A stretch of 60,445 bases of DNA from JBCDCE01 sp039182515. GTDB taxonomy: Bacteria; Pseudomonadota; Alphaproteobacteria; Rhodobacterales; Rhodobacteraceae. Location of the stretch: positions 1 to 60,445 of the forward strand of contig JBCDCE010000018.1 of assembly GCA_039182515.1 (NCBI GenBank), in the 5' to 3' direction. Below are positions 36,493 to 45,745 of the stretch, one piece after another. Below the pieces are notes generated by a model. That model saw only the letters and a list, made by a program, of their open reading frames with translations, was not told where the DNA came from and did not search any database. Both the position numbers and the translations under genes were made by a program. The first letter of the stretch is position 1. Each line of letters starts with the position of its first letter.

Positions 36493-39400
36493 GTGAGCGC
36501 TGGCAAAGGAGGCATTTGGGCCTTGGCAGACACTGTGATCCTCTCTGGAGCGCCTGAAGGCTTTGATGCCAAACTGCTTGTGGCCGAAGTGGAAAAGGCC
36601 GGGCAGGTTCTGCATATCGCCCGAGACGACAAGCGCCTTGAAGCCATGCGCGCGGCTTTGGCGTTCTTCGCGCCTGATTTACCGGTCTTCGTGTTCCCTG
36701 GATGGGATTGCCTGCCGTACGACCGCGTTTCCCCCAATGCCGCAATCGCCTCCCAGCGCATGGCCCTTTTGGCAACGCTTGTGCGGGCAGCACCAGAGAA
36801 GTTTGTCCTGCTCACCACGCTGAACGCCGCCACGCAACGCGTTCCAAGCCGGGACGTGACCAAAAACGCAGCCTTCGTGGCCGAGGTAGATAACAACATC
36901 GACGAGACCGCCCTGCGCGACTTTCTCGTGCGCATGGGCTTCACACAAAGCCCAACGGTAATGGAGCCGGGTGACTATGCGGTGCGCGGTGGCATCATCG
37001 ACATCTATCCAACAGGGGAAACAGGCCCTGTGCGTTTGGATCTCTTTGGCGATGTTTTGGACGGCGCGCGCCGCTTTGATCCGGTTACTCAGCGCACCAC
37101 CGAAAAGCTAAGCCGCATCGAGCTTGCTCCTGTGAGCGAAGTCATTTTGGATCCGCCCGCGATTACGCGCTTCCGACAAAATTACAGGATCGAGTTTGGC
37201 GCGGCCGGAACGGATGATCCGCTCTATGAGGCGGTCTCCGCGGGGCGAAAGCATGCCGGCATCGAGCATTGGTTGCCATTCTTTCATGACGGCTTAGAGA
37301 CGCTCTTTGACTATCTGCCAAATGCGACAATCACGCTGGATGATCAAACCGACGCCATGCGCGACGCGCGTTGGACCGCAATTGTTGACCAATATGAGAC
37401 GCGCCAACACGCGCTTGCCCAAAAGGGGCGGCTCGACAGTGTCTATAAACCCTGTCCACCAGGTCTCTTGTATCTCGACGATGCCGCTTGGACTGAGGTG
37501 CTCGCACCCTTCCGCCAAGTCTCATTTGTCCCGCTTGCGCAGCCTACAGGCCCCGGTGTGTTGAATGCGGGCGGTAAGTTCGGGCGGGATTTTGCGCCTG
37601 AGCGCCAACAGGAATCTCTCAGTCTCTTTGGAGCATTAGCGGCCCATGTGAATGCGAAAATCGCCACTGGCCCTGTGGTCATTGCCTCGTATTCCAGTGG
37701 CGCACGCGAGCGGCTGCAAGGTTTGATGGAAGACGAAGGACTGATCGGCCCCAAGCTTATCAGCCGAGCGAGCGATATTGGTGAGACCGGTGTGCATCTG
37801 GCGGTTTGGTCTTTGGAACACGGTTTTGAGGCGCCGGGCCTCACGGTTGTGTCGGAACAAGACGTTTTGGGAGATCGGTTGATCCGCCGCCCCAAACGCA
37901 AACGCAAAGCTGAGAACTTTCTCACGGAAGCTCAAAGCCTCAATCCAGGTGATTTGGTTGTGCACGTGGATCACGGCGTTGGGCGGTATCACGGTTTGGA
38001 AGTGGTAAGTGCCGCAGGGGCTGCGCACGAGTGCTTGCTTTTGGAATATGCAGACGGGGCAAAACTCTACCTGCCAGTGGAAAACATCGAGCTGCTGTCC
38101 CGGTTTGGTCATGATGAAGGCCTGTTGGACCGACTAGGCGGCGGAGCTTGGCAGGCCAAAAAGGCCCGTCTCAAAGAGCGTATTCGCCAGATTGCCGATC
38201 AGCTCATTCGCGTGGCAGCAGAACGCGAGCTGCGCACTGCGCCTATTTTTGAGCCCCCCATGGGCATCTGGGAGAGCTTTTCTGCGCGCTTCCCTTACCA
38301 AGAAACGGACGACCAACTCAGCGCCATCGAAGATGTTTTGGGCGATCTTGGCTCAGGTCGCCCAATGGACAGGCTTGTATGCGGCGACGTTGGCTTTGGG
38401 AAAACAGAAGTGGCTATGCGCGCGGCCTTCGTGGCGGCGATGGCAGGCATGCAGGTCGCGGTCATTGCCCCAACCACCTTGCTTGCACGTCAACACTACA
38501 AAAGCTTTGCCGAACGCTTCCGCGGCTTTCCTGTAAATGTGAGGCAGCTTTCTCGTTTTGTCTCAACAAAAGAAGCGAATGACACGCGAGACGCACTTTC
38601 GCGCGGGACGGTTGAAGTCGTGATCGGCACCCATGCACTTTTGGCCAAAACCGTCCGTTTTGATCGCTTAGGTCTTTTGATCATCGACGAAGAACAGCAC
38701 TTTGGCGTGCAGCATAAAGAGCGTTTAAAGCAAATGCGCAGCGATATTCACGTGCTCACCCTTACGGCCACGCCAATCCCGCGCACACTTCAATTGTCCC
38801 TCTCAGGTGTCAGAGATCTCTCGATTATTGGCACGCCACCTGTGGATCGTTTGGCGATCCGAACTTATGTGAGCGAGTTTGATCGTGTGACGCTTCGAGA
38901 AGCCTTGCTGCGTGAGCGGTATCGTGGCGGGCAAAGTTTCTTTGTTGTGCCACGCATCAGTGATCTGCCGGATATAGAAGCCTTCCTGCGCGATGAGGTG
39001 CCGGAGGTAAGCTATATTGTTGCCCATGGTCAAATGGCTGCTGGTGAGCTTGATGACCGCATGAACGCCTTCTACGATGGCAAATACGATGTGCTTTTGG
39101 CCACGACAATTGTAGAATCGGGCCTCGACATTCCCACGGCCAACACCATGATCGTGCACCGCGCAGATATGTTTGGGCTCAGCCAGCTCTATCAAATCAG
39201 AGGTCGCGTTGGCCGCTCAAAAACCCGTGCTTATGCCTATCTTACAACACGCCCTCGCGTGAAATTAACAGCTACGGCAGAGAAACGTCTTAGAGTTCTT
39301 GGGTCTCTCGACAGTTTGGGCGCAGGTTTTACCCTCGCCAGCCAAGACCTCGATATTCGCGGTGCAGGCAATCTCATCGGTGAAGAGCAATCGGGGCAAA

Positions 39401-39969
39401 TGCGCGAGGTTGGCTACGAGCTTTATCAATCGATGCTTGAAGAGGCGATCGCAAAGATCAAATCCGGCGAAAGCGAAGGCATCGTCGAAGATGGCCAATG
39501 GGCGCCATCCATTAACCTCGGGGTGGCCGTTTTAATCCCTGAAACCTATGTTCCGGATTTGGACGTGCGCTTGGGTTTGTATCGTAGGCTCAGCAGCTTA
39601 ACGACCAAAGTTGAACTCGAAGGTTTTGCAGCAGAATTGATAGACCGCTTCGGTCCGCTGCCTAAGGAAGTGAACACGTTGATGCTGGTGATCCGCATCA
39701 AAGCCATGTGCAAAAAAGCAGGTATCGCCAAACTCGACGCGGGCCCCAAAGGCGCGACCATTCAGTTCCACAATGACAAATTTGCATCGCCGCAGGGTTT
39801 GGTGAACTTCATCGAAGCGCAACGGGGCCTCGCCAAAGTGAAGGACAACAAAATTGTTGTGCGGCGCGATTGGGCGAAAACCTCTGATAAGATCAAAGGT
39901 GCATTTGCGATTGCCAAGGACCTAGCAGAGCAAGTGATTGCAGAACGCAAAGCAAAAAAAGCAACTTAG
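36493..39969 (+). CDS. mfd: transcription-repair coupling factor Mfd
   Basis: 1158-residue DNA translocase that removes stalled RNA polymerase and recruits UvrA. Order of parts: UvrB-like N-terminus, then the polymerase-interaction (CarD-like) domain (SLNPGDLVVHVDHGVGRYHGLEVV near 475-500), the helicase lobes with Walker A CGDVGFGKTEVAMRAAF, DEEQHFGV and TATPIPRTLQLSL, the translocation motif (QIRGRVGRSKTRAYAYL), and the C-terminal D7 domain. The GTG at 36493 has AAGGAC upstream. Confidence 0.97.
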   Translation: MSAGKGGIWALADTVILSGAPEGFDAKLLVAEVEKAGQVLHIARDDKRLEAMRAALAFFAPDLPVFVFPGWDCLPYDRVSPNAAIASQRMALLATLVRAAPEKFVLLTTLNAATQRVPSRDVTKNAAFVAEVDNNIDETALRDFLVRMGFTQSPTVMEPGDYAVRGGIIDIYPTGETGPVRLDLFGDVLDGARRFDPVTQRTTEKLSRIELAPVSEVILDPPAITRFRQNYRIEFGAAGTDDPLYEAVSAGRKHAGIEHWLPFFHDGLETLFDYLPNATITLDDQTDAMRDARWTAIVDQYETRQHALAQKGRLDSVYKPCPPGLLYLDDAAWTEVLAPFRQVSFVPLAQPTGPGVLNAGGKFGRDFAPERQQESLSLFGALAAHVNAKIATGPVVIASYSSGARERLQGLMEDEGLIGPKLISRASDIGETGVHLAVWSLEHGFEAPGLTVVSEQDVLGDRLIRRPKRKRKAENFLTEAQSLNPGDLVVHVDHGVGRYHGLEVVSAAGAAHECLLLEYADGAKLYLPVENIELLSRFGHDEGLLDRLGGGAWQAKKARLKERIRQIADQLIRVAAERELRTAPIFEPPMGIWESFSARFPYQETDDQLSAIEDVLGDLGSGRPMDRLVCGDVGFGKTEVAMRAAFVAAMAGMQVAVIAPTTLLARQHYKSFAERFRGFPVNVRQLSRFVSTKEANDTRDALSRGTVEVVIGTHALLAKTVRFDRLGLLIIDEEQHFGVQHKERLKQMRSDIHVLTLTATPIPRTLQLSLSGVRDLSIIGTPPVDRLAIRTYVSEFDRVTLREALLRERYRGGQSFFVVPRISDLPDIEAFLRDEVPEVSYIVAHGQMAAGELDDRMNAFYDGKYDVLLATTIVESGLDIPTANTMIVHRADMFGLSQLYQIRGRVGRSKTRAYAYLTTRPRVKLTATAEKRLRVLGSLDSLGAGFTLASQDLDIRGAGNLIGEEQSGQMREVGYELYQSMLEEAIAKIKSGESEGIVEDGQWAPSINLGVAVLIPETYVPDLDVRLGLYRRLSSLTTKVELEGFAAELIDRFGPLPKEVNTLMLVIRIKAMCKKAGIAKLDAGPKGATIQFHNDKFASPQGLVNFIEAQRGLAKVKDNKIVVRRDWAKTSDKIKGAFAIAKDLAEQVIAERKAKKAT

Positions 39970-40109
39970 CTCTTTGTCGTTTTGCACAGTGGCAACCATG
40001 CGTTTTTAAATTAATTCCGAACGAAATTTGCGGACGTCACTTACCAGATTTTATCCGAATCCCCCAAGAATGAAGGGCGGTAGGGAGAGGGATGCATTGT
40101 GCTATTTTT

Positions 40110-40751
40110 TTAAGTTTCAGAGGTCTGAGTAAGTTCGTCAATCACGCGTTCCCAAAGCTCAGGCGGCTGTGCTCCGGGCACCGCATGTTGGTTAGCAACA
40201 ATAAACGTCGGGACACCTGTAACGCCCATCTCGCGTCCCTGAGCATCGCGGTTTTTTATATCTTGCCGGTCAGCGTCAGTGGCCAACAGTTTGGCCACAA
40301 CGGCGGCATCCATGCCTTTACTATCGGCGATGTCGCAGAGAACTTCAGGGTCTGAGATATCGCGGGCTTGTTCAAAGTAGGCTTCAAAAAGCGCGTGCAC
40401 GACGGCTGTTTGCCGCCCCTCAACGCCTGCCCAATGGATCAAACGATGAGCGTCCAGTGTATTTGGGGTGCGTTTGATTGCGCCGAGATCAACTTTCTCA
40501 AGCCCCATATCCTGGAAGGTCTGCACAACAGGCGCATAGGCTTTCAATGCACCCTCGCGACCGCCGAACTTCGTTTCCAAATATGCGGTGCGGTCCATAC
40601 CCTCGGCCGGCATATCGGGGTTGAGTTGAAACGGGTGCCAGGTGATCTCAAACGGGTGATCAGGTTTGTTCTGCAAAGCCCGAAAGAGATGCGTTTTTCC
40701 GATATAGCACCAAGGGCAGATGGGGTCTGAAAGAATATCAAGCTTGACCAT
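40110..40751 (-). CDS. DsbA-family (FrnE-like) oxidoreductase
   Basis: 213 residues from the ATG at 40751. The thioredoxin-fold active site is CPWC at residues 12-15, followed by the helical insertion typical of FrnE and 2-hydroxychromene-2-carboxylate isomerase relatives (YLETKFGG, NTLDAHRLIHWA). The C-terminal GVTGVPTFIVANQHAVPGAQPPE carries the cis-proline. There is no signal peptide, so it is cytoplasmic. Its start overlaps the end of the acyl-CoA synthetase gene by 14 bases, indicating one operon. Confidence 0.87.
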   Translation of the reverse strand: MVKLDILSDPICPWCYIGKTHLFRALQNKPDHPFEITWHPFQLNPDMPAEGMDRTAYLETKFGGREGALKAYAPVVQTFQDMGLEKVDLGAIKRTPNTLDAHRLIHWAGVEGRQTAVVHALFEAYFEQARDISDPEVLCDIADSKGMDAAVVAKLLATDADRQDIKNRDAQGREMGVTGVPTFIVANQHAVPGAQPPELWERVIDELTQTSET

Positions 40752-42243
40752 TTTGGGCCTCGTAATCAGTACGCAAAACCTTGCGCAGCAATTTGTTGTT
40801 AGGTCCCTTAGGCAGTGTTTCCTTATGGATGTAAAGCCGAGGCTGTTTGTAACGCGCGAGGGTCTTCGCGGCATGCTCGCTTAGGCGCACGTCATCTATT
40901 GCTTTCTCAGAGACGTAAAAAGCGGCAATCACTGTTGTCTCTACGCCCACACGAAGCTCCACGGCAGCCATTTCGAGCACACCGTCAAAGCTCTCAAAGG
41001 CGCCTTCGATTTCCAAAGGGGACACGCGAAAACCGCCCGCATTGAGCATATCATCGGACCGCCCCAAAAGCGTGAGCCCCCCCTTGGCGGACTCAATGGC
41101 TTGGTCGCCGGTTAAAAACCAATCGCCGTCAAAACGCTCTTTTGTGCGCGCGTCATCTCGCCAATAGCCGAGCATGAGCCCGGGATCATTTCGGTGCACA
41201 GCAATTTCACCAATTTGGCTCGCGTTAGCGCCATGAACGCGCGCGACGCGTCCCCGCTGAACAAAAAGGCCTGGATTGGAACCACTGCCAGGGCGGTCAG
41301 AAAGGAACGTGGAGCATTCCGTCATCCCATAGGCTTCGCAGATCTCAACACCTGTGCGTTTGGTCCAGGCATCACGCAGCGTACTGGGAAGTTTTTCACC
41401 AGCAGATAAAGCGCGTTTGAGCTTTGGCATCTCTGGCCAAACCTTGTCCTTCAAGAGCTTTCGGTAAACACCCGGTGCAGCGGCAAAAATAGTGGCGTCA
41501 TGCTTGGCAAGCAGCGCAGGAAGATCCCCGAGATCAGCGTCGTGTCCTAGCACCAAAGCGCGCGCTCCAACCGACCAGGGATCCAAGAGACCGGTGCCCA
41601 GCGTAAAAGTCCAATTGAACGCCCCTGCGTGCAGCATCCGATCGTCCTTTTTGAGCCCATACCAATCTTCGTGCATCGATTGTCGTGCCCAAATCGCACG
41701 ATGTGCATGCATCACGGCCTGCGGGGTTCCGGATGTGCCGGAGGTGAAGACGATATAGGCCAGCGCATTGGGATTGCACATATGAGGTGCCTCAAGCGGC
41801 TCATGCGCAGCCTCGAGGAGCACTTGCACATTCACCACAGGACACGCCGTTTCAGGACATGCAACGGCCCCATCCGTGACAATTCCAGAAGGCTCCAGCG
41901 TTTCACATAACTTAGTGACTTCGGGAAGGGTCAATTGCGCGGACGTGGGGGCGGGGATAAGCCCCGCAAAAATCGCCGCCAGATAGGTGATGGGAAAGAG
42001 CGGATGATTGCCCAAGCGCATCATCAAACGATCTCCCGGCTTAAAGCCCTGGGCCAAAAGCGCCGCTGCCAAACACCGAACCGCCCCGTCAATCTGGCTA
42101 TATCGCCAAGTCTCCACACTGTCCTTTGAGAGCACTTCTAGGGCCACCTTTTCGGGGGTCAAACGCCCCGCTGCCAAGACATAATCCGCTAGATTGAAAG
42201 GCTTAGGGCAGGGCGGCAGAGGTGTGAATGTGGAAGAGAGCAT
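40738..42243 (-). CDS. acyl-CoA synthetase (AMP-binding enzyme)
   Basis: 501 residues from the ATG at 42243; the open frame to 42438 would run into the divergent regulator. ANL-superfamily motifs: P-loop FTSGTSGTPQAVMHAHR, EAYGMTEC, GDWFLTGD, GRSDDMLNAGGFRVSPLEIE, and the C-terminal catalytic Lys in LPKGPNNKLLRKVL. The P-loop has Gln and Ala where most have Lys-Gly. It resembles the benzoate-CoA ligase branch, but the acid is unknown. It is in an operon with the DsbA-like gene and divergent from the XRE-cupin regulator. Confidence 0.88.
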   Translation of the reverse strand: MLSSTFTPLPPCPKPFNLADYVLAAGRLTPEKVALEVLSKDSVETWRYSQIDGAVRCLAAALLAQGFKPGDRLMMRLGNHPLFPITYLAAIFAGLIPAPTSAQLTLPEVTKLCETLEPSGIVTDGAVACPETACPVVNVQVLLEAAHEPLEAPHMCNPNALAYIVFTSGTSGTPQAVMHAHRAIWARQSMHEDWYGLKKDDRMLHAGAFNWTFTLGTGLLDPWSVGARALVLGHDADLGDLPALLAKHDATIFAAAPGVYRKLLKDKVWPEMPKLKRALSAGEKLPSTLRDAWTKRTGVEICEAYGMTECSTFLSDRPGSGSNPGLFVQRGRVARVHGANASQIGEIAVHRNDPGLMLGYWRDDARTKERFDGDWFLTGDQAIESAKGGLTLLGRSDDMLNAGGFRVSPLEIEGAFESFDGVLEMAAVELRVGVETTVIAAFYVSEKAIDDVRLSEHAAKTLARYKQPRLYIHKETLPKGPNNKLLRKVLRTDYEAQNGQA

Positions 42244-42294
42244 GATGTGTGGACCGGTTGCAACTGACGGTCTTTTGCCGGTATCACCTCGCGT

Positions 42295-42918
42295 ATGGAA
42301 GAAACAGACCCCAAAGCCTTGATCCGAATTGCCCGTGAATCGGGAGGCGAAGACGCGCTTGAGCCGCTCAATCTCGGAGAACGGGTGCGCGATCTCAGAA
42401 AAGCGCGCAACTGGACACTCGAACAAGCCGCCAATCAAGCGGGCCTGGCGCGCTCAACGCTCTCAAAGATTGAGAACGGGCAAATGTCGCCCACCTATGA
42501 CGCGCTCAAAAAGCTCGCGGTTGGTCTGGAAATCTCTGTCCCGCAGCTCTTTACGCCGCCTGTTAAAGGCAAGGTGAATGGCCGCATGGCCGTAACCAAA
42601 GGCGGTGAGGGTGCTGATCATCTCACCACCACCTACGAGCATAAGCTCCTGGCCAACAGCCTGACAAAGAAACAAATGCTGCCCTATCACACGCGCGTAA
42701 GAGCCCGCAGCTTTGAGGAGTTTGACGGCTGGGTTCGGCACGACGGCGAAGAGTTCCTCTATGTTCTCACGGGAACGGTGCGTCTTTATACGGAGTTCTA
42801 CGAACCGGTTGATATGAGCCGAGGCGACAGCGCGTATTACGATGCAGCCATGGGCCACAACGTTGTGTCCGTGAGCGATGACGATGCCACGATCCTTTGG
42901 GTCACATCTCTGCGTTAA
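42295..42918 (+). CDS. XRE-family regulator with C-terminal cupin
   Basis: 207 residues. The N-terminal helix-turn-helix spans about 28-82 (NLGERVRDLRKARNWTLEQAANQAGLARSTLSKIENGQMSPTYDALKKLA), and a cupin sensor covers about 120-205 (VRHDGEEFLYVLTGTVRLYTEFYEPVDMSRGDSAYYDAAMGHNVVS). This architecture is common in regulators of amino-acid, polyamine and carbon metabolism. Being divergent from the acyl-CoA synthetase by about 50 bases, it probably controls that operon. The stop overlaps the aquaporin stop by four bases. Confidence 0.88.
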   Translation: MEETDPKALIRIARESGGEDALEPLNLGERVRDLRKARNWTLEQAANQAGLARSTLSKIENGQMSPTYDALKKLAVGLEISVPQLFTPPVKGKVNGRMAVTKGGEGADHLTTTYEHKLLANSLTKKQMLPYHTRVRARSFEEFDGWVRHDGEEFLYVLTGTVRLYTEFYEPVDMSRGDSAYYDAAMGHNVVSVSDDDATILWVTSLR

Positions 42919-43574
42919 AGCTCGCTTGACGGCGCAAAGAGCCACGCAAGAATTGGCGTTGCGATCAACGCTGCGAGCAGTTGGATCGCAATGAAGCCTG
43001 GCGCAGAGGACGGCGCGATCCCGGCGAAGGTATCCGAAAAGCTCCTTGCGATTGTGACGGCCGGGTTGGCGAAGCTTGTTGACGCCGTGAACCAATAGGC
43101 GCCCGTAATGTAGGCGGCCACGAGTAAAGGCACAGCCTGCGGACGCGCCTGCAAGCCGCCAAAGATCACAAAGAGCAAACCGAAAGTGGCAAGCCCTTCT
43201 GACCAAAGCTGTGCGACGCCTGACCGCTCTTTTTGCGACAGTTGAAACACAGGCTCTTCAAACATCAAATGTGTCGCCCAAACCCCTAATATTCCGCCTG
43301 AAACCTGCACCACGATATAGGCGCAAGCGAGGCGGGCGGTGAGCGCTTTTTTAAGCCAAAACGCAAGCGTCACAGCCGGATTGAAATGCGCGCCAGAGAT
43401 CGGCCCCAAACAGGTGATCAGAACATAAAGCGCACAGCCTGTGGCCAGTGCATTGGCCAAGAGGGCAATCGCCACATTGCCGCCCGCCAAGCGCTCGCCC
43501 ATGATCCCAGAGCCCACAACGGAGATAAGCAACACGGCTGTGCCAAGCCCTTCTGCGACGAGCTTACGTTGCAT
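42915..43574 (-). CDS. aquaporin/MIP-family channel
   Basis: 219 residues from the ATG at 43574, with AAGGAG eight bases upstream; a GTG at 43583 is in frame but sits inside that ribosome site. Six membrane segments and the two pore motifs are present: HFNPAV (NPA at 65-67) and FANPAV (170-172), followed by an Arg suited to the selectivity filter. Related proteins pass water, glycerol or arsenite; no arsenic-resistance genes are nearby. It is preceded on the same strand by a tiny lipoprotein gene. Confidence 0.9.
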   Translation of the reverse strand: MQRKLVAEGLGTAVLLISVVGSGIMGERLAGGNVAIALLANALATGCALYVLITCLGPISGAHFNPAVTLAFWLKKALTARLACAYIVVQVSGGILGVWATHLMFEEPVFQLSQKERSGVAQLWSEGLATFGLLFVIFGGLQARPQAVPLLVAAYITGAYWFTASTSFANPAVTIARSFSDTFAGIAPSSAPGFIAIQLLAALIATPILAWLFAPSSEL

Positions 43575-43601
43575 GTCGCTCACTCCTTTTTTGAGATGCC
43601 G

Positions 43602-43739
43602 CTAAAAGACAGCTTTGGTGGTTTTGACCACAACCTTGGTTGGGATTGTCACGGCCTTGGTTGCAACCTTTGCCGGGGTGCAAGCCAAAAGGCCGAAAAC
43701 AGCGGCCAAAACAGCGCTTAGACGAAGAGCTCGGATCAT
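43602..43739 (-). CDS. 45-residue putative lipoprotein
   Basis: ATG at 43739 with AAGGA six bases upstream, stop at 43602. The product begins MIRALRLSAVLAAVFGLLAC, a textbook lipoprotein signal ending in the lipobox at Cys20. The 25-residue mature part is rich in Thr, Lys and Val (TKAVTIPTKVVVKTTKAVF), giving alternating hydrophobic and basic residues. It lies 35 bases after the solute-binding protein gene and 27 bases before the aquaporin gene on the same strand, so a three-gene transcript is plausible. The function is unknown. Confidence 0.68.
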   Translation of the reverse strand: MIRALRLSAVLAAVFGLLACTPAKVATKAVTIPTKVVVKTTKAVF

Positions 43740-43754
43740 GAGGCGTCCTTATTC

Positions 43755-43780
43755 ACTGGAATTATTAACTGGCATTATTC
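43755..43780. repeat. tandem 13-base imperfect repeat
   Basis: ACTGGAATTATTA directly followed by ACTGGCATTATTC, two mismatches. It straddles the stop codon of the solute-binding protein gene and may simply reflect a local duplication. Confidence 0.5.
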
Positions 43781-45634
43781 TGTGGGCTCGTGCCACCACA
43801 CGTTGGGCTGCCATTCGAGATAATCTCCGTAGATGGGAAGATTGGACGGGAATTTGAGCTCTTTGGCATAGGCAATTCGGCTAACGTTCCATTGATAAAT
43901 CGGGATGACATAGCGGCCCGTTGTGAGCAACCTGTCCAAAGCCTGTGTTGCTGCAAGAAACTCGTCTTGGCGTGTCGAGGTGAGGATTTTGTCGATCATC
44001 GCATCCACAGCCGGGCTATTCACGCCGATCCAATTGCGTCCGCCAGGTGTGTCGGCGGCCTCCATGCCCCAATAGAGATATTGCTCGTTGCCAGGGCTCA
44101 ACGACAAACCACGCCGGAAATAGGTCATGTCGTAGTCATACTCATTGAGCCGTTCGCTATACTGGGCCGCATCTATTTGGCTGACCACCAAATCAATGCC
44201 GAGCCGCTCAAGCGCTTTGCGGTAGATATCGACAACGGCCAGAAGCTCAGCTGAGCCCTGTTTCAAAAGCATTTGGATCTCTACGGGCGCGCCGTCGGGG
44301 CTCCGCAGCGTACCATCATCCTGCACTTCGTAGCCCGCATCTGCCAGCAATTTGCGCGCGCGGCGCAGGTTGGCACGGTTTGCCTCAGATCCATCCGAGA
44401 CGGGCAGGGCATAACCCTCCAAAAGTCCTGGCGGCGATTGATCCGCGTACTCCGTGAGATAGTCCGCGACCAAACCCTCCGCCGGTCCGGGCTGCATGGC
44501 AAGCGGAGAGTTGGAAAAATAGGAGGTGATGCGGCCCTGCTGACCGCCTGTGACGGCTTCATTGATGAACTCAAAATTGAAAGCATGGATCAATGCATCG
44601 CGCACACGCCAATCTGCAAAAAGCGCGCGGCGCGTGTTCATGGCAAAGCCTGTCATCCCAGAGGGGCGTTGATGCGGGAGCACTGATTTGATTACGTCGC
44701 CGCTCTGCACAGCCGGAAAATTGTACTGCGTGTCCCACTTCTGAACGTTAAACTCGCGATTAAAAGTCAGCACACCCGCTTTGAAAGCCTCAAGCATTGT
44801 GGAGCCATTTCCGAAAAACTCGAAGCGCACTTCGTCGAAGTTCATTGTGCCGCGCCGAAAATTGAGATCTTTGCCCCAATACTCTGGATTGCGCTTGAGC
44901 GAGATATAGCGGCCTGCTTTAAAATCGCCGATCACATAAGGCGCGGAAGACACAAGGATTTCGTCAAGCCCGCTTTGGACAAAGTCTTTGCCCGCCCATT
45001 GCGCTTTTTTTAAAATCGGCCGGAGGCCCGCGATGAGGGCCAACTCTCGGTTTTCAGAGCTGAAGGTGAACTTCACAGAGCGCGGGCCGGTTTGTTCAGC
45101 CGTCTCAACCTGGGCCCAAAAGCTGCGGTAACGAGGGTCCCCGATGGTGCCCAAGGTCTCGTAAGACCACAGCACATCCTCGACCGTGACCGGGCTCCCA
45201 TCAGAGAATCGGGCTTCCGCGCGAAGCTTAAATTCTACCCAAGATCGGTCTGGCGGGGTCTCAATCGATTCGGCCAAAAGCCCATAAAGCGCAAAAGGTT
45301 CGTCCCAAGATCGCCCCATCAAGCTTTCGGCCGCCATGAAGCGCAGCTGCCATGGCACAGTGCCTTTTCGGACAAAAGGATTGAGGCTGTCGAAGGTGCC
45401 CACTTCGCCGGTGATGATCGACCCACCTTTGGGCGCATCGGGATTGGCATAGGGCAAAGACACGAAATCTTGGGGCAGAACAGGGTCCCCATACATAGCT
45501 ATGCCATGTTGGGGCTGCGCTTGGCCACTGGCTGCAAGCGCAAATGCCGTGCAAAGGCCGCAGGTGACCCGCGACGTCGCCCTGCAAAGAGCTTCAAAGA
45601 GGGAAAAAAGAAAGCTGTTTTGGGATTGGATCAT
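43775..45634 (-). CDS. peptide-type ABC transporter substrate-binding protein (SBP family 5)
   Basis: 619 residues with an N-terminal signal region ending near ALAASGQAQPQ. The family 5 fold is shown by HGIAMYGDPVLPQDFVSLPYANPDAPKGGSI, the ligand-region NPEYWGKDLNFRRG, and the C-terminal IYQWNVSRIAYAKELKFP. It most resembles YejA-type proteins that bind oligopeptides or microcin C-like compounds in the periplasm. No permease or ATPase genes are next to it, so it must work with a distant transporter. Downstream on the same strand are a small lipoprotein and an aquaporin. Confidence 0.9.
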   Translation of the reverse strand: MIQSQNSFLFSLFEALCRATSRVTCGLCTAFALAASGQAQPQHGIAMYGDPVLPQDFVSLPYANPDAPKGGSIITGEVGTFDSLNPFVRKGTVPWQLRFMAAESLMGRSWDEPFALYGLLAESIETPPDRSWVEFKLRAEARFSDGSPVTVEDVLWSYETLGTIGDPRYRSFWAQVETAEQTGPRSVKFTFSSENRELALIAGLRPILKKAQWAGKDFVQSGLDEILVSSAPYVIGDFKAGRYISLKRNPEYWGKDLNFRRGTMNFDEVRFEFFGNGSTMLEAFKAGVLTFNREFNVQKWDTQYNFPAVQSGDVIKSVLPHQRPSGMTGFAMNTRRALFADWRVRDALIHAFNFEFINEAVTGGQQGRITSYFSNSPLAMQPGPAEGLVADYLTEYADQSPPGLLEGYALPVSDGSEANRANLRRARKLLADAGYEVQDDGTLRSPDGAPVEIQMLLKQGSAELLAVVDIYRKALERLGIDLVVSQIDAAQYSERLNEYDYDMTYFRRGLSLSPGNEQYLYWGMEAADTPGGRNWIGVNSPAVDAMIDKILTSTRQDEFLAATQALDRLLTTGRYVIPIYQWNVSRIAYAKELKFPSNLPIYGDYLEWQPNVWWHEPTE

Positions 45635-45711
45635 TTGCCTGCTCGTCTCGCTTTATTTGCTTCTTTTGGATCAGGCTAACTGGGGAATTAAGTCTTTTCA
45701 AACTTTTACCT

Positions 45712-45739
45712 TTGACCTCAGCGCGAGATTGCTTATAAC
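45712..45739 (+). promoter_or_regulatory. sigma-70-like promoter for a small RNA
   Basis: TTGACC at 45712-45717 and TATAAC at 45734-45739, separated by 16 bases. This is close to the housekeeping consensus and unusually strong for this window. There is no credible coding start within 200 bases downstream; a terminator follows at once, so a short transcript is predicted, starting near 45746. Confidence 0.65.
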
Positions 45740-45745
45740 GAGGGT

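Noticed and set aside
42244..42438. Longer N-terminus for the acyl-CoA synthetase
   Set aside because: It would overlap the start of the XRE-cupin regulator on the opposite strand; the ATG at 42243 fits the family start.
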